Positions 28,867 to 35,039 of a stretch of 35,147 nt of DNA are shown here, in pieces. Position 1 is the stretch's first letter. The number at the start of each line of letters is the position of its first letter. The notes beneath the pieces were generated by a model that saw only the letters and a list, made by a program, of their open reading frames with translations, made no database searches and had not been told where the DNA came from. A program made the translations under genes and the position numbers. The stretch comes from an uncultured beta proteobacterium (GTDB lineage Bacteria; Pseudomonadota; Gammaproteobacteria; Burkholderiales; SG8-39): positions 1-35,147 of the forward strand of contig CAIYPG010000045.1 in assembly GCA_903928055.1 (NCBI GenBank). The letters are read 5' to 3'.

Positions 28867-29358
28867 ATGTCCCAGTACGCCCGTCCCGGCTTTGAAGCCA
28901 AGCGCTGCACCCCCGCCGAACTCGCGCAGCGCGTGCAGAAGCTCGAGCGTCCGCTGGTATTCACGAACGGCGTGTTCGACATCCTGCATCGCGGCCATGT
29001 GACCTACCTCGCGCAGGCGCGCGCGCAGGGCGCAAGCCTCGTCGTGGCGCTGAACAGCGATGCCTCGGCCAAGCGCCTCGGCAAGGGCGCCGACCGCCCC
29101 ATCAACACGCTGGCCGACCGGATGGCCGTGATGGCCGCACTCGAGCCGGTGAGCCTCGTCACCTGGTTCGACGAAGACACCCCGCTCGCCCTCATCCTGT
29201 CCTGCAAGCCCGACGTGCTCGTCAAGGGCGGCGACTGGAAACCCGACACCATCGTCGGCGCCTCCGACGTCAAGAGCTGGGGCGGCAGCGTGCACTCGAT
29301 TCCCTTCGAGCACGAGCGCTCCACCACTGCGATTGTTGAGCGGATTCGCAAGGGCTGA
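28867..29358 (+). CDS. rfaE2: D-glycero-beta-D-manno-heptose 1-phosphate adenylyltransferase
   Basis: Makes ADP-heptose from heptose 1-phosphate and ATP for LPS core synthesis. The 163 residues match domain II of HldE only; the kinase domain is absent, as is normal where RfaE is split. The nucleotidyltransferase motif HRGH is in FTNGVFDILHRGHVTYL, with LNSDASAKRLGKG, ADRMAVMAAL and the C-terminal HERSTTAIVERI. It pairs functionally with the GmhA-like gene and waaF in this window. A terminator-like hairpin follows. Confidence 0.97.
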   Translation: MSQYARPGFEAKRCTPAELAQRVQKLERPLVFTNGVFDILHRGHVTYLAQARAQGASLVVALNSDASAKRLGKGADRPINTLADRMAVMAALEPVSLVTWFDEDTPLALILSCKPDVLVKGGDWKPDTIVGASDVKSWGGSVHSIPFEHERSTTAIVERIRKG

Positions 29359-29396
29359 GGAATGCAGCGGGCTGCAAGGCCGCACGCATTCCGTTT
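29359..29396 (+). terminator. Probable terminator of rfaE2
   Basis: GGAATGC (29359-29365) pairs with GCATTCC (29386-29392), with an inner GCGG/CCGC stem, followed by GTTTG. It starts directly after the stop codon. Confidence 0.65.
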
Positions 29397-29454
29397 GTGA
29401 AGTCTGCATCGCTGCCCGCCCCCTCACTTGAAAGGTGAGGAAGCAAGGAACTCG

Positions 29455-29543
29455 AAAACCATATATCGGCATATGGGAAAACCATATGCCAGCATATAGC
29501 GACATATACCAATGGATCGTTGCATATACCGATATATGGTTTT
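29455..29543. repeat. Helically phased CATAT array inside a 21-bp inverted repeat
   Basis: The outer arms 29455-29475 (AAAACCATATATCGGCATATG) and 29523-29543 are inverted copies matching at 20 of 21 positions. CATAT motifs begin at 29460, 29470, 29483, 29493, 29503 and 29523, that is at spacings of 10, 13, 10, 10 and 20 bp. A direct copy of the left arm at 29478-29497 matches at 17 of 20. The block is very AT-rich compared with its surroundings. Role unknown; see findings. Confidence 0.8.
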
Positions 29544-29572
29544 AGGATGCCTCGCATTACGTCTATTACAAG

Positions 29573-30521
29573 TTAGATTTCTCGGCTACTCAAATGCACT
29601 TTGAACTCGAACACCTTGACTCCTATGACGACTCGTCACTCCTTGACGAACTACGTCGAGTCGCGTCGCTCGTCCACACGCAGAAACTGACACGCACCCA
29701 GTTCACAGGCCTCGCCAAAGTTCACAGCTCTACGCTGGAAAAACGCTTTGGGAGCTGGAAAGGGGCTTTGGAAGCAGCAGGTTTAGGAAACCGATTTGAC
29801 GACGCTAGTTTTGGCAAAGATCGTGAAGATCTATTGCAAATGATAAAAGGTACAGCGGAAAAACTTCAGAAATCCGTGCTGACACTTCAGGAGTTTGAAG
29901 CACATTCCGGAATAACCGGTGCCCCTGTGAGACGCGTATTTGGATCATGGAAGGCCGCGCTTATTGCCGCTGAACTTGGCCAGTCTTCGTTGGGAAAACG
30001 ATATACCGACGAAGACTGCTTTGAGAACTTGCTTGTTCTTTGGACCCACTACGGGCGCCCGCCTAAGCACAATGAAATGAACCATGCCCCCTCCGCTGTG
30101 GGTTCAAAGGCATATGTCCTGCGCTGGGGTACTTGGCGAAAAGCCCTCGCAGCTTTTGTCCAACGCATAGAGAGCGATCCAGCGCCTCCCGAGTCACCGC
30201 CAAGCCCACTAGAACAGCAGGCAAATGGCAACCCTGTACTTCCAGACCTTGGCTCAAGAGATATTCCGTTGTCGCTTCGATACTACGTTCTTAGGCGAGA
30301 TAGTTTTCGCTGTGTCGCGTGCGGCGCATCACCTGCAATCACAGCTGGCATCGTCCTGCATATCGATCACATTCACCCTTGGGCGCGCGGTGGCCCGACG
30401 GTCGCTGACAATCTACGAACCTTGTGTTTGTCATGCAACCTAGGGAAGGGCGTATCTCCAGCATGAAGAAATCTAACTTTAAATCCAACGGACCGCCTTC
30501 GGCGCCCGTTGATTATTGACG
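29573..30521 (+). mobile_element. Putative solitary integron-type gene cassette carrying an HNH endonuclease
   Basis: Left boundary G|TTAGAT (29572-29578) and right boundary G|TTGAGC (30521-30527) are both GTTRRRY core sites. The right end carries an attC-like site with R'' ATCTAAC. Within the unit, the right R'' is an exact reverse complement of the left GTTAGAT, as required if the excised circle rebuilds its own attC. In total 13 bp (29570-29582 and 30467-30479) are inverse copies. The gene inside is of lower GC than its neighbours. There is no integrase and no second attC in the window. Confidence 0.6.
29594..30466 (+). CDS. HNH endonuclease with three homing-endonuclease-associated repeats
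   Basis: A 290-residue protein. The N-terminal two thirds hold three copies of a helix-turn motif seen as HNH-associated repeats: RFGSWKGALEAAGL (51-64), VFGSWKAALIAAELG (115-129) and RWGTWRKALAAF (177-188), likely DNA-binding. A Pro-rich linker (about 197-215) leads to an HNH nuclease domain with C240-x2-C243, H256-x-D258-H259, N273 and C278-x2-C281. All metal and catalytic positions are intact. Base composition is visibly lower in GC than the flanks. It is the only gene in the putative cassette. Target and role (homing, defence or other) are unknown. Confidence 0.9.
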   Translation: MHFELEHLDSYDDSSLLDELRRVASLVHTQKLTRTQFTGLAKVHSSTLEKRFGSWKGALEAAGLGNRFDDASFGKDREDLLQMIKGTAEKLQKSVLTLQEFEAHSGITGAPVRRVFGSWKAALIAAELGQSSLGKRYTDEDCFENLLVLWTHYGRPPKHNEMNHAPSAVGSKAYVLRWGTWRKALAAFVQRIESDPAPPESPPSPLEQQANGNPVLPDLGSRDIPLSLRYYVLRRDSFRCVACGASPAITAGIVLHIDHIHPWARGGPTVADNLRTLCLSCNLGKGVSPA

Positions 30522-30527
30522 TTGAGC
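30471..30527 (+). other. attC-like recombination site
   Basis: 57 nt. R'' is ATCTAAC (30471-30477), L'' ATCCAACG (30483-30490), L' CGTTGAT (30507-30513), R' GTTGAGC (30521-30527). L'' and L' are complementary except for one extra C in L'', the extrahelical base that sets strand choice in real attC sites. The centre is a CGCC/GGCG stem with a TTC loop. The layout and length fit the short end of known attC sites. Confidence 0.6.
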
Positions 30528-30562
30528 AACTCCAGAGCATCAGTAGCCTCCGCTCCTCGACA

Positions 30563-30580
30563 GTGTTACCATGGTGTCAC
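30563..30580. promoter_or_regulatory. Palindromic operator candidate of the toxin-antitoxin operon
   Basis: GTGTTACCATGGTGTCAC is symmetric at 14 of 18 positions around ACCATGGT. It ends 19 nt before the antitoxin start, where ribbon-helix-helix antitoxins usually bind to repress their own operon. Confidence 0.5.
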
Positions 30581-30599
30581 CCCACTTCGGAGCATCGCA

Positions 30600-30884
30600 A
30601 TGTCCACCACTTCGCTGAAGCTTCCAGAGGACATCAAGCAGCTCGCGGCTACAGCGGCGAAGCAGCAGGGCGTCACGCCGCACGCCTTCATGGTCGATGC
30701 GATCCGGGCGGCTGCAGTTGCGGCGGAAAAGCGCGCGGTGTTCGTGTCCGATGCGATTGCAGCAAGGTCTGAAACCCTCAAATCCGGCAAGGGCCATTCC
30801 GCGGACGAGGTTCATGCCTACATCCGCGCACGCGCTCAGGGCAAGGCCGTTGCCAAGCCAAAGGCCCGGTCTTGGCGCGGCTGA
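30600..30884 (+). CDS. Type II antitoxin, ribbon-helix-helix (CopG/ParD-like)
   Basis: A 94-residue protein. The N-terminus LKLPEDIKQLAATAAKQQG followed by VTPHAFMVDAIR fits the RHH DNA-binding fold of ParD/CopG antitoxins; the C-terminal half, with a basic KPKARSWRG end, should wrap the toxin. ATG 30600 has GGAG seven bases upstream. A 13-nt overlap with the toxin gene and the operator-like palindrome upstream support a two-gene autoregulated operon. Longer in-frame starts lie before the palindrome and are rejected. Confidence 0.9.
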   Translation: MSTTSLKLPEDIKQLAATAAKQQGVTPHAFMVDAIRAAAVAAEKRAVFVSDAIAARSETLKSGKGHSADEVHAYIRARAQGKAVAKPKARSWRG

Positions 30885-31168
30885 TCTATTCCCGGCGGGC
30901 ACTGCTCGACTTCGAACGGCTCACTGATTTTCTTCTCGAAACGGAGCCTGCTGCAGCACTGGAAACCGTCAAGCTGATTTCGGAAGCGGTAAATATCCTC
31001 GAGAACCATCCGCTGGTCGGGCGTCCTGTGGAGCAAGGCATGAGAGAGTTGGTCATCTCGCGCGGTCGCACCGGCTATCTCGCTTTGTACAGCTACGAGG
31101 AGGCATTCGACACCGTGCTGATTCTTACGATCCGGCATCAGCGCGAGGCCGGCTACGCTCCCGAATAA
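30872..31168 (+). CDS. Type II toxin, RelE/ParE superfamily
   Basis: A 98-residue protein with the RelE/ParE pattern: YSRRALLDFERLTDFLLE at the N-terminus, INILENHPLVGRPV in the middle, and the C-terminal strands LALYSYEEAFDTVLILTIRHQREAGY. These toxins cleave mRNA at the ribosome (RelE) or poison gyrase (ParE); the sequence alone does not decide which. The start is TTG 30872, inside the antitoxin gene, with the normal toxin length. The closing RHQREAGY resembles the active end of the family, so it looks intact. Confidence 0.92.
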   Translation: MARLIYSRRALLDFERLTDFLLETEPAAALETVKLISEAVNILENHPLVGRPVEQGMRELVISRGRTGYLALYSYEEAFDTVLILTIRHQREAGYAPE

Positions 31169-31187
31169 AAAATCCCGACAATCTGAA

Positions 31188-31535
31188 ATGCCCAAACACC
31201 CCGAAAACCGCTTCTCCGCCTATCACGCCCACGTCTACTTCGACGAACACACCGTGGACCAGGCAACCGCGCTCTGCGAACAGGCGGGCGCACTGTTCGG
31301 CGTGACCGTCGGACGCGTGCACCGCAAGCTCGTGGGGCCACATCCGTGCTGGAGTTGCCAGCTGGCGTTCACCGCGTCACAGTTCGATCAGCTGATTCCG
31401 TGGCTGGAGCAGCATCGGAATGGCCTCACCGTCCTCGTACATGGCCAGACCGGTGACAACCTGAAGGACCACACCACGCATGCGTCATGGCTTGGCAACG
31501 AAGTGCCGCTCAACCTCGCGATGTTTGGTGCGTAG
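31188..31535 (+). CDS. DOPA 4,5-dioxygenase family protein
   Basis: A 115-residue protein of the DOPA 4,5-dioxygenase family, small ring-cleavage-like enzymes known from fungal betalain pigment synthesis; bacterial substrates are not known. The His-rich metal site is seen: YHAHVYFD at the N-terminus, GPHPCWSCQLAF in the centre and LVHGQTGDNLKDHTTHASWLG near the end. It follows the toxin gene by 19 nt but is probably unrelated to it. Confidence 0.93.
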   Translation: MPKHPENRFSAYHAHVYFDEHTVDQATALCEQAGALFGVTVGRVHRKLVGPHPCWSCQLAFTASQFDQLIPWLEQHRNGLTVLVHGQTGDNLKDHTTHASWLGNEVPLNLAMFGA

Positions 31536-31570
31536 GTTCCGCACATCAACCCCACAAGAGGTTTCTCCCC

Positions 31571-31858
31571 TTGCGCACCGAAATTGAAGTCCATAACGCC
31601 ATGAACCTTGCCGGCCGCGGCGCGGTGCTGCTCGCCTTTGTCCACAGCGGCACGCCCTGCGTGGGCCAGTTCACGCCGGCACTGGCACTGGGTGGCGCGG
31701 CGCAGCGACGCCTGGAAGTGATTGCCGTCGAGCGCCTGTCTTCAATGGGTTCGGGCAAGCCCGCATTCGGACTGATCTTCAAAAATCCGCCGCTGCTGAA
31801 TGATCTGAAAGACGCGCTGCCACCGGGCAGCCGGCTGGTGCTCGACGACCCGGCCTGA
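31571..31858 (+). CDS. Small protein resembling the EF-Tu domain 2 beta-barrel
   Basis: About 95 residues. The pattern IEVHNAMNLAGRGAVLLAFV-SGTPCVGQ resembles EF-Tu domain 2 (V.DVF.I.GRG.V..G.V..G...VGD), followed by LEVIAVERL and GLIFKNPP. No GTPase domain is present. I chose TTG 31571 because the next in-frame ATG (31601) cuts into the first strand; AAGAGG about 10 nt upstream is a possible ribosome site. Function unknown. It may be co-transcribed with the dioxygenase gene, 35 nt upstream. Confidence 0.65.
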   Translation: MRTEIEVHNAMNLAGRGAVLLAFVHSGTPCVGQFTPALALGGAAQRRLEVIAVERLSSMGSGKPAFGLIFKNPPLLNDLKDALPPGSRLVLDDPA

Positions 31859-31910
31859 TCGATGCAGATCGCGCGGACACCGCGCGGCAACAGCGATCAG
31901 CCGGCGAATC

Positions 31911-32771
31911 CTAGGCGCCGGCCTTGGATGCCGCTTTGGGTGCGGCCTTTGGCGCGGGGGCAGGTGCTGGTGCTGGCGTTGATGCAGGGACCGGCGCAGT
32001 TGCTGCAGGCGCAGCAGCGGGTGGGGCAGCAGGCGCCGGCGCGCTCACCGGCGCCGAAACGGATGTGCCCGGTTCGGATGCACCGCCACAGTCCTTGATG
32101 TCCGTGCCCGGAACGCTCTGCGCCAGCTCGGCAAGTTTGTCGCGCAGGCTGTCCGATACGTTGCGCACCTGGAAATACACATGCTGCACCTGGGCATCGC
32201 GCGGGCCGACCTGCGCCGTCTTGACGCCCTGGGTGCGGAGCTGTGCGAGGTAGGCCCTGGCGGCATCTTCGGTGCGGAACACGCCCAGCGACACGGCGTT
32301 GCGGAACTTCGAATCATTCTGCACGATGAAATATTCCGCCACGCCGAGCCGCTTGAGTTCGGCGACCTTCTGCTGCGCGCCCTGGCGTGTCGCCTGCGGC
32401 GGCAGGAATACCCAATACGCCGCGGTCTCCTCGATGCGCGGCCGGCCCAGCCGGTTGCCAAGCGACAGCGCGGCCAGTGATTCCTCGGCCTTCGCCATGT
32501 CCGTGGTATTGAACGCGCCCCACTCCAGGCACGCCGCCGGCCTGGGCGCCGCGGCCTGCTGCGTGCCGAGTGCCGCCACCTGCTGCGGGGTAAGCAGGTG
32601 AATCGCATCCGGATTGATCTGCCGGTCGAGCAGGTGGTTCTCCGCGGATTTCGCGATCAGGGTGTCGGCGTACTGCGTCCAGGCGAAGAAAGCGACGTTC
32701 GCCAGCAGGAACACGAGCAGCGCCAGCCTCAGGTTGATTGATCCATTCGATCTCAAGCGCATTCCTTGCAT
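31911..32771 (-). CDS. SPOR-domain membrane protein
   Basis: About 286 residues. An N-terminal membrane helix (LRLALLVFLLANVAFFAW) anchors a periplasmic part with a SPOR domain (YFIVQNDSKFRNAVSLGVFRTEDAARAYLAQL), a fold that binds denuded peptidoglycan glycan strands at division sites. The C-terminal 45 residues are an Ala/Pro/Lys low-complexity tail. ATG 32771 lies 4 nt after the coaX stop; ATG 32762 is an alternative. The birA-coaX-SPOR order suggests one transcript. Confidence 0.9.
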   Translation of the reverse strand: MQGMRLRSNGSINLRLALLVFLLANVAFFAWTQYADTLIAKSAENHLLDRQINPDAIHLLTPQQVAALGTQQAAAPRPAACLEWGAFNTTDMAKAEESLAALSLGNRLGRPRIEETAAYWVFLPPQATRQGAQQKVAELKRLGVAEYFIVQNDSKFRNAVSLGVFRTEDAARAYLAQLRTQGVKTAQVGPRDAQVQHVYFQVRNVSDSLRDKLAELAQSVPGTDIKDCGGASEPGTSVSAPVSAPAPAAPPAAAPAATAPVPASTPAPAPAPAPKAAPKAASKAGA

Positions 32772-32775
32772 GGGT

Positions 32776-33534
32776 TCACGCCGCTTCGGCAATGGCCGCC
32801 AGACCATCGAGCACCAGATGGTCGGCCAGTCGGTGCGGAATCGCAAGGCCGGCCGCCACCCTGGCCGCCGCGCCGCCTGAGAGCAGGCACATCACCGCGC
32901 CGCCGCCTTCGCTGCGCAGTAGCCGGGCATGCATGCGCTCGATCGCACCGGCCTGCGCGTGCAACACACCGGTCTCGATGGCATCGGCGGTATTGCGCGG
33001 CTCATCCGCATACACGCCCTCTGTCAGCGGCAGTTGCGCGGTATTGCCGGCCAGCGACTGCTTCATCAACGCGACACCGGGCAGGATGACGCCGCCGCGG
33101 AACTCGCCGTTGGCCGAGAGCATGTCGACGGTGGTTGCCGTGCCGGCGCAGACCACGAGGCAGGCGCCGGATTGCCGCTGTCGTGCACCGATCAGCGCGG
33201 CCCAGCGGTCCACACCAAGCTTCGCCGCCTCTTCATAGCGATTCACCACGCCGCATTGTGCCGGCATGGACTGCGCCCAGATGAACGAAATGGGCGGCGC
33301 ATTCCGCGACAAAGGCGCACAAGCCGCCTCGATCAGGCGCGCAGCACCGCCGCCGGCGACATTGGCGATGACAATGCGCTCCGGTGCGGCTCCCGACGGA
33401 AAAGCCGCGGCCAATGCTGCAGCCAGGCCGCCGCCCTCGTCGTGGCCCAGCGCACCCACGCGCGTCCATTCGCCCGCTTCGCGGCAGCCCCATTTGATGC
33501 GCGTGTTGCCGCTGTCGATGGCGAGAATTTTCAT
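32776..33534 (-). CDS. coaX: Type III pantothenate kinase
   Basis: Phosphorylates pantothenate, the first step of coenzyme A synthesis. The type III enzyme is an ASKHA-fold kinase needing a monovalent cation. Its 252 residues carry the phosphate loop AIDSGNTRIKWG, the PPxIS-like segment, GVDRWAALIGARQ with the catalytic Asp, CAGTATTVDML, and GGVILPGVALM. It supplies the substrate for CoaBC at 6.6-7.8 kb. It is separated from birA by 265 bp containing repeats. Confidence 0.97.
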   Translation of the reverse strand: MKILAIDSGNTRIKWGCREAGEWTRVGALGHDEGGGLAAALAAAFPSGAAPERIVIANVAGGGAARLIEAACAPLSRNAPPISFIWAQSMPAQCGVVNRYEEAAKLGVDRWAALIGARQRQSGACLVVCAGTATTVDMLSANGEFRGGVILPGVALMKQSLAGNTAQLPLTEGVYADEPRNTADAIETGVLHAQAGAIERMHARLLRSEGGGAVMCLLSGGAAARVAAGLAIPHRLADHLVLDGLAAIAEAA

Positions 33535-33590
33535 GGGGCTATTTTAAGGAAATGCTGAACGGGTGATGGCATTGATTGCATTCAGGGTTC

Positions 33591-33763
33591 GTCCGTCGAC
33601 AGGCTCAGGACGGATGGCGGGTGGCCGCGCAAGCGCAGACCGATTCTGTTCCCGGCCATTCTGATCAGGTTAAAAAATCGAACCGGTGGGTTGTTCCGCT
33701 CATGGTTCGACAGGCTCACCACGAACGGAACAACCAGCAACCGTTTGTCCTGAACCTGTCGAA
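33591..33763. repeat. Cluster of family A dispersed repeats between birA and coaX
   Basis: A degenerate arm at 33591-33615 (GTCCGTCGACAGGCTCAGGA...) is followed by a full inverted pair, 33706-33728 (TTCGACAGGCTCACCACGAA...) and 33741-33763. The pair has the same spacing class as at 3309-3367 but the two arm subtypes are in the opposite order. No gene is seen in 33535-33799. Confidence 0.85.
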
Positions 33764-33799
33764 GGGCGAACAGCCACTTCCCAAGACCGCACACCCCCA

Positions 33800-34612
33800 T
33801 CAGCGCAGGGAAACTTCGCCGCTGTGGATGCGCTGAAGGCCGGCCGCGGTGCGAAGCAGCAGCGCGCCATCTTCGGCCACGCCCGTGGCGATGCCTTCTG
33901 CAGCGACACTCTGGTCGTCGCGCAGCAGCGAAACATGCAGGCCCTGATGCGCATGGCGCACCTGCCAGCCGGCACGAAACGGCGCGAATCCTTCTCGGTC
34001 ATAGCGCTCCATCGCTGCGGCAAGTCCGGCGAGCACGCCGGCGAGCAGCGTGGTGCGGTCAGGCAGGACAAAACGGCCTCCGGTCATGGCAGCAAGGTCA
34101 GTCACCGCGCGATCCAGCGTCGCGGCGAATCCCGGCGGCAACTGCACATTGAGCCCGATGCCAATGATCGCGATGCCCGGGCCGCTCACTTCGACCAGGA
34201 TGCCGCCGAGTTTTGCACCCTCGTAGAGCAGGTCATTGGGCCACTTCAACGCAATGCCGATGAGGCCCATCTGTTCCAGTGACTGTGCGACCGCCACCGC
34301 AACCGCCAGCGACAGGCCTGACAGCGCCGGTCCGCGCCGCGCCGCGCCACCAAAGCGCCACAACAGCGAAAAGGTCAGGCTCGCGCCGGCCTCGGACATC
34401 CAGACACGGCCACGCCGTCCGCGTCCCGCCACCTGGCGCTCGCAGGCAATCACGCTGCCGCCCGGCGTCGCGGGATCTGCGGCGACGCGCTCGGCCAGCA
34501 GCGTGCTGGTGGAGCCGCACTCTTCAATGACCTTGACGGTGAGCGCAGGCGCCCGCGCCGCAAGGTCGCGTTGCAGGGCGACAGAATCAAGGGGGGTGTA
34601 GGTCGGAGGCAA
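33800..34612 (-). CDS. birA: Biotin-[acetyl-CoA-carboxylase] ligase, monofunctional
   Basis: Attaches biotin to the carboxyl carrier protein of acetyl-CoA carboxylase through biotinyl-AMP. The 270 residues start at the catalytic domain: STSTLLAE, the biotinyl-AMP loop VAGRGRRGRVW, LKWPNDLL, GGILVEV and IGIGLNV, then the SH3-like C-terminal domain. The N-terminal winged helix of E. coli BirA is missing, so it should not act as the biotin repressor. The start is TTG 34612, with AGGA seven bases upstream and no alternative ATG. Confidence 0.95.
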   Translation of the reverse strand: MPPTYTPLDSVALQRDLAARAPALTVKVIEECGSTSTLLAERVAADPATPGGSVIACERQVAGRGRRGRVWMSEAGASLTFSLLWRFGGAARRGPALSGLSLAVAVAVAQSLEQMGLIGIALKWPNDLLYEGAKLGGILVEVSGPGIAIIGIGLNVQLPPGFAATLDRAVTDLAAMTGGRFVLPDRTTLLAGVLAGLAAAMERYDREGFAPFRAGWQVRHAHQGLHVSLLRDDQSVAAEGIATGVAEDGALLLRTAAGLQRIHSGEVSLR

Positions 34613-34977
34613 CGAAGTTTCCTAGGTCGGCGATCGAGGGGAACACGCGCGACAACCGATTCCGGCCAATCTGCCCCGGGTATCCGGCCGGTTGATAGCT
34701 TTCGCGTCAGTGCCACTGCCCTGGATGTCTTGCGTGATTGCCCGGGTTTGCATTGCCCAAGGCTAGCATGCGGCCTGGAATGGGCGATTCGCCAAGCCGA
34801 AATACGTCAAATCGGCCGCAACGTGCGGCAATGGGACAATAAGAATGATTATTATTTAGATGACGGCGCCATGGGAGACTGTGTATTGTCATGCCCATAC
34901 ACCAGATTTGACAATCTGAACAAGTGCAACTATATGAAAAACAAGGGAGATATTTTATTTTTATGGCAAAATAGTCG
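34613..34977. other. Intergenic region between birA and hemP
   Basis: The left half is GC-rich and must hold the birA promoter, which I cannot place. From about 34835 the sequence turns AT-rich. A Fur-like run of hexamers (AATGATTATTATTT, 34844-34857) lies in that part. A 15-codon open frame at 34934 has no ribosome site and is not called. Confidence 0.5.
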
Positions 34978-35006
34978 TTGACTCTATAAATGAGAACTAT
35001 TATCAT
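34978..35006 (+). promoter_or_regulatory. Promoter of hemP
   Basis: -35 TTGACT (34978-34983) and -10 TATCAT (35001-35006) are exactly 17 nt apart. The start point would be near 35013. The -10 lies inside the Fur box. Confidence 0.7.
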
Positions 35007-35007
35007 T
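34989..35007. promoter_or_regulatory. Fur box over the hemP promoter
   Basis: AATGAGAACTATTATCATT is a 19-bp near-palindrome (AATGAGAA / TTATCATT, 7 of 8 paired) close to the Fur consensus. It covers the spacer and -10, so Fur with iron would block transcription. Confidence 0.85.
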
Positions 35008-35039
35008 AACTCATGGGTAACGATAATATCGGAAATGCA

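Noticed and set aside
29455..29543. CRISPR array
   Set aside because: There are no repeats of constant 25-37 bp length separated by unique spacers; the motif is short and the spacing is one helix turn. No cas gene is near.
29360..29572. attI or attC site to the left of the cassette
   Set aside because: No RYYYAAC partner with a foldable arm was found in the 200 bp to the left of GTTAGAT, so an array is not supported.
30528..31187. Toxin-antitoxin pair as a second integron cassette
   Set aside because: No R''-L''-L'-R' arrangement follows the toxin gene; the next gene starts 19 nt after its stop.
34934..34981. 15-codon open frame (MKNKGDILFLWQNSR)
   Set aside because: No ribosome-binding site and no known counterpart; it lies in the AT-rich promoter region of hemP.
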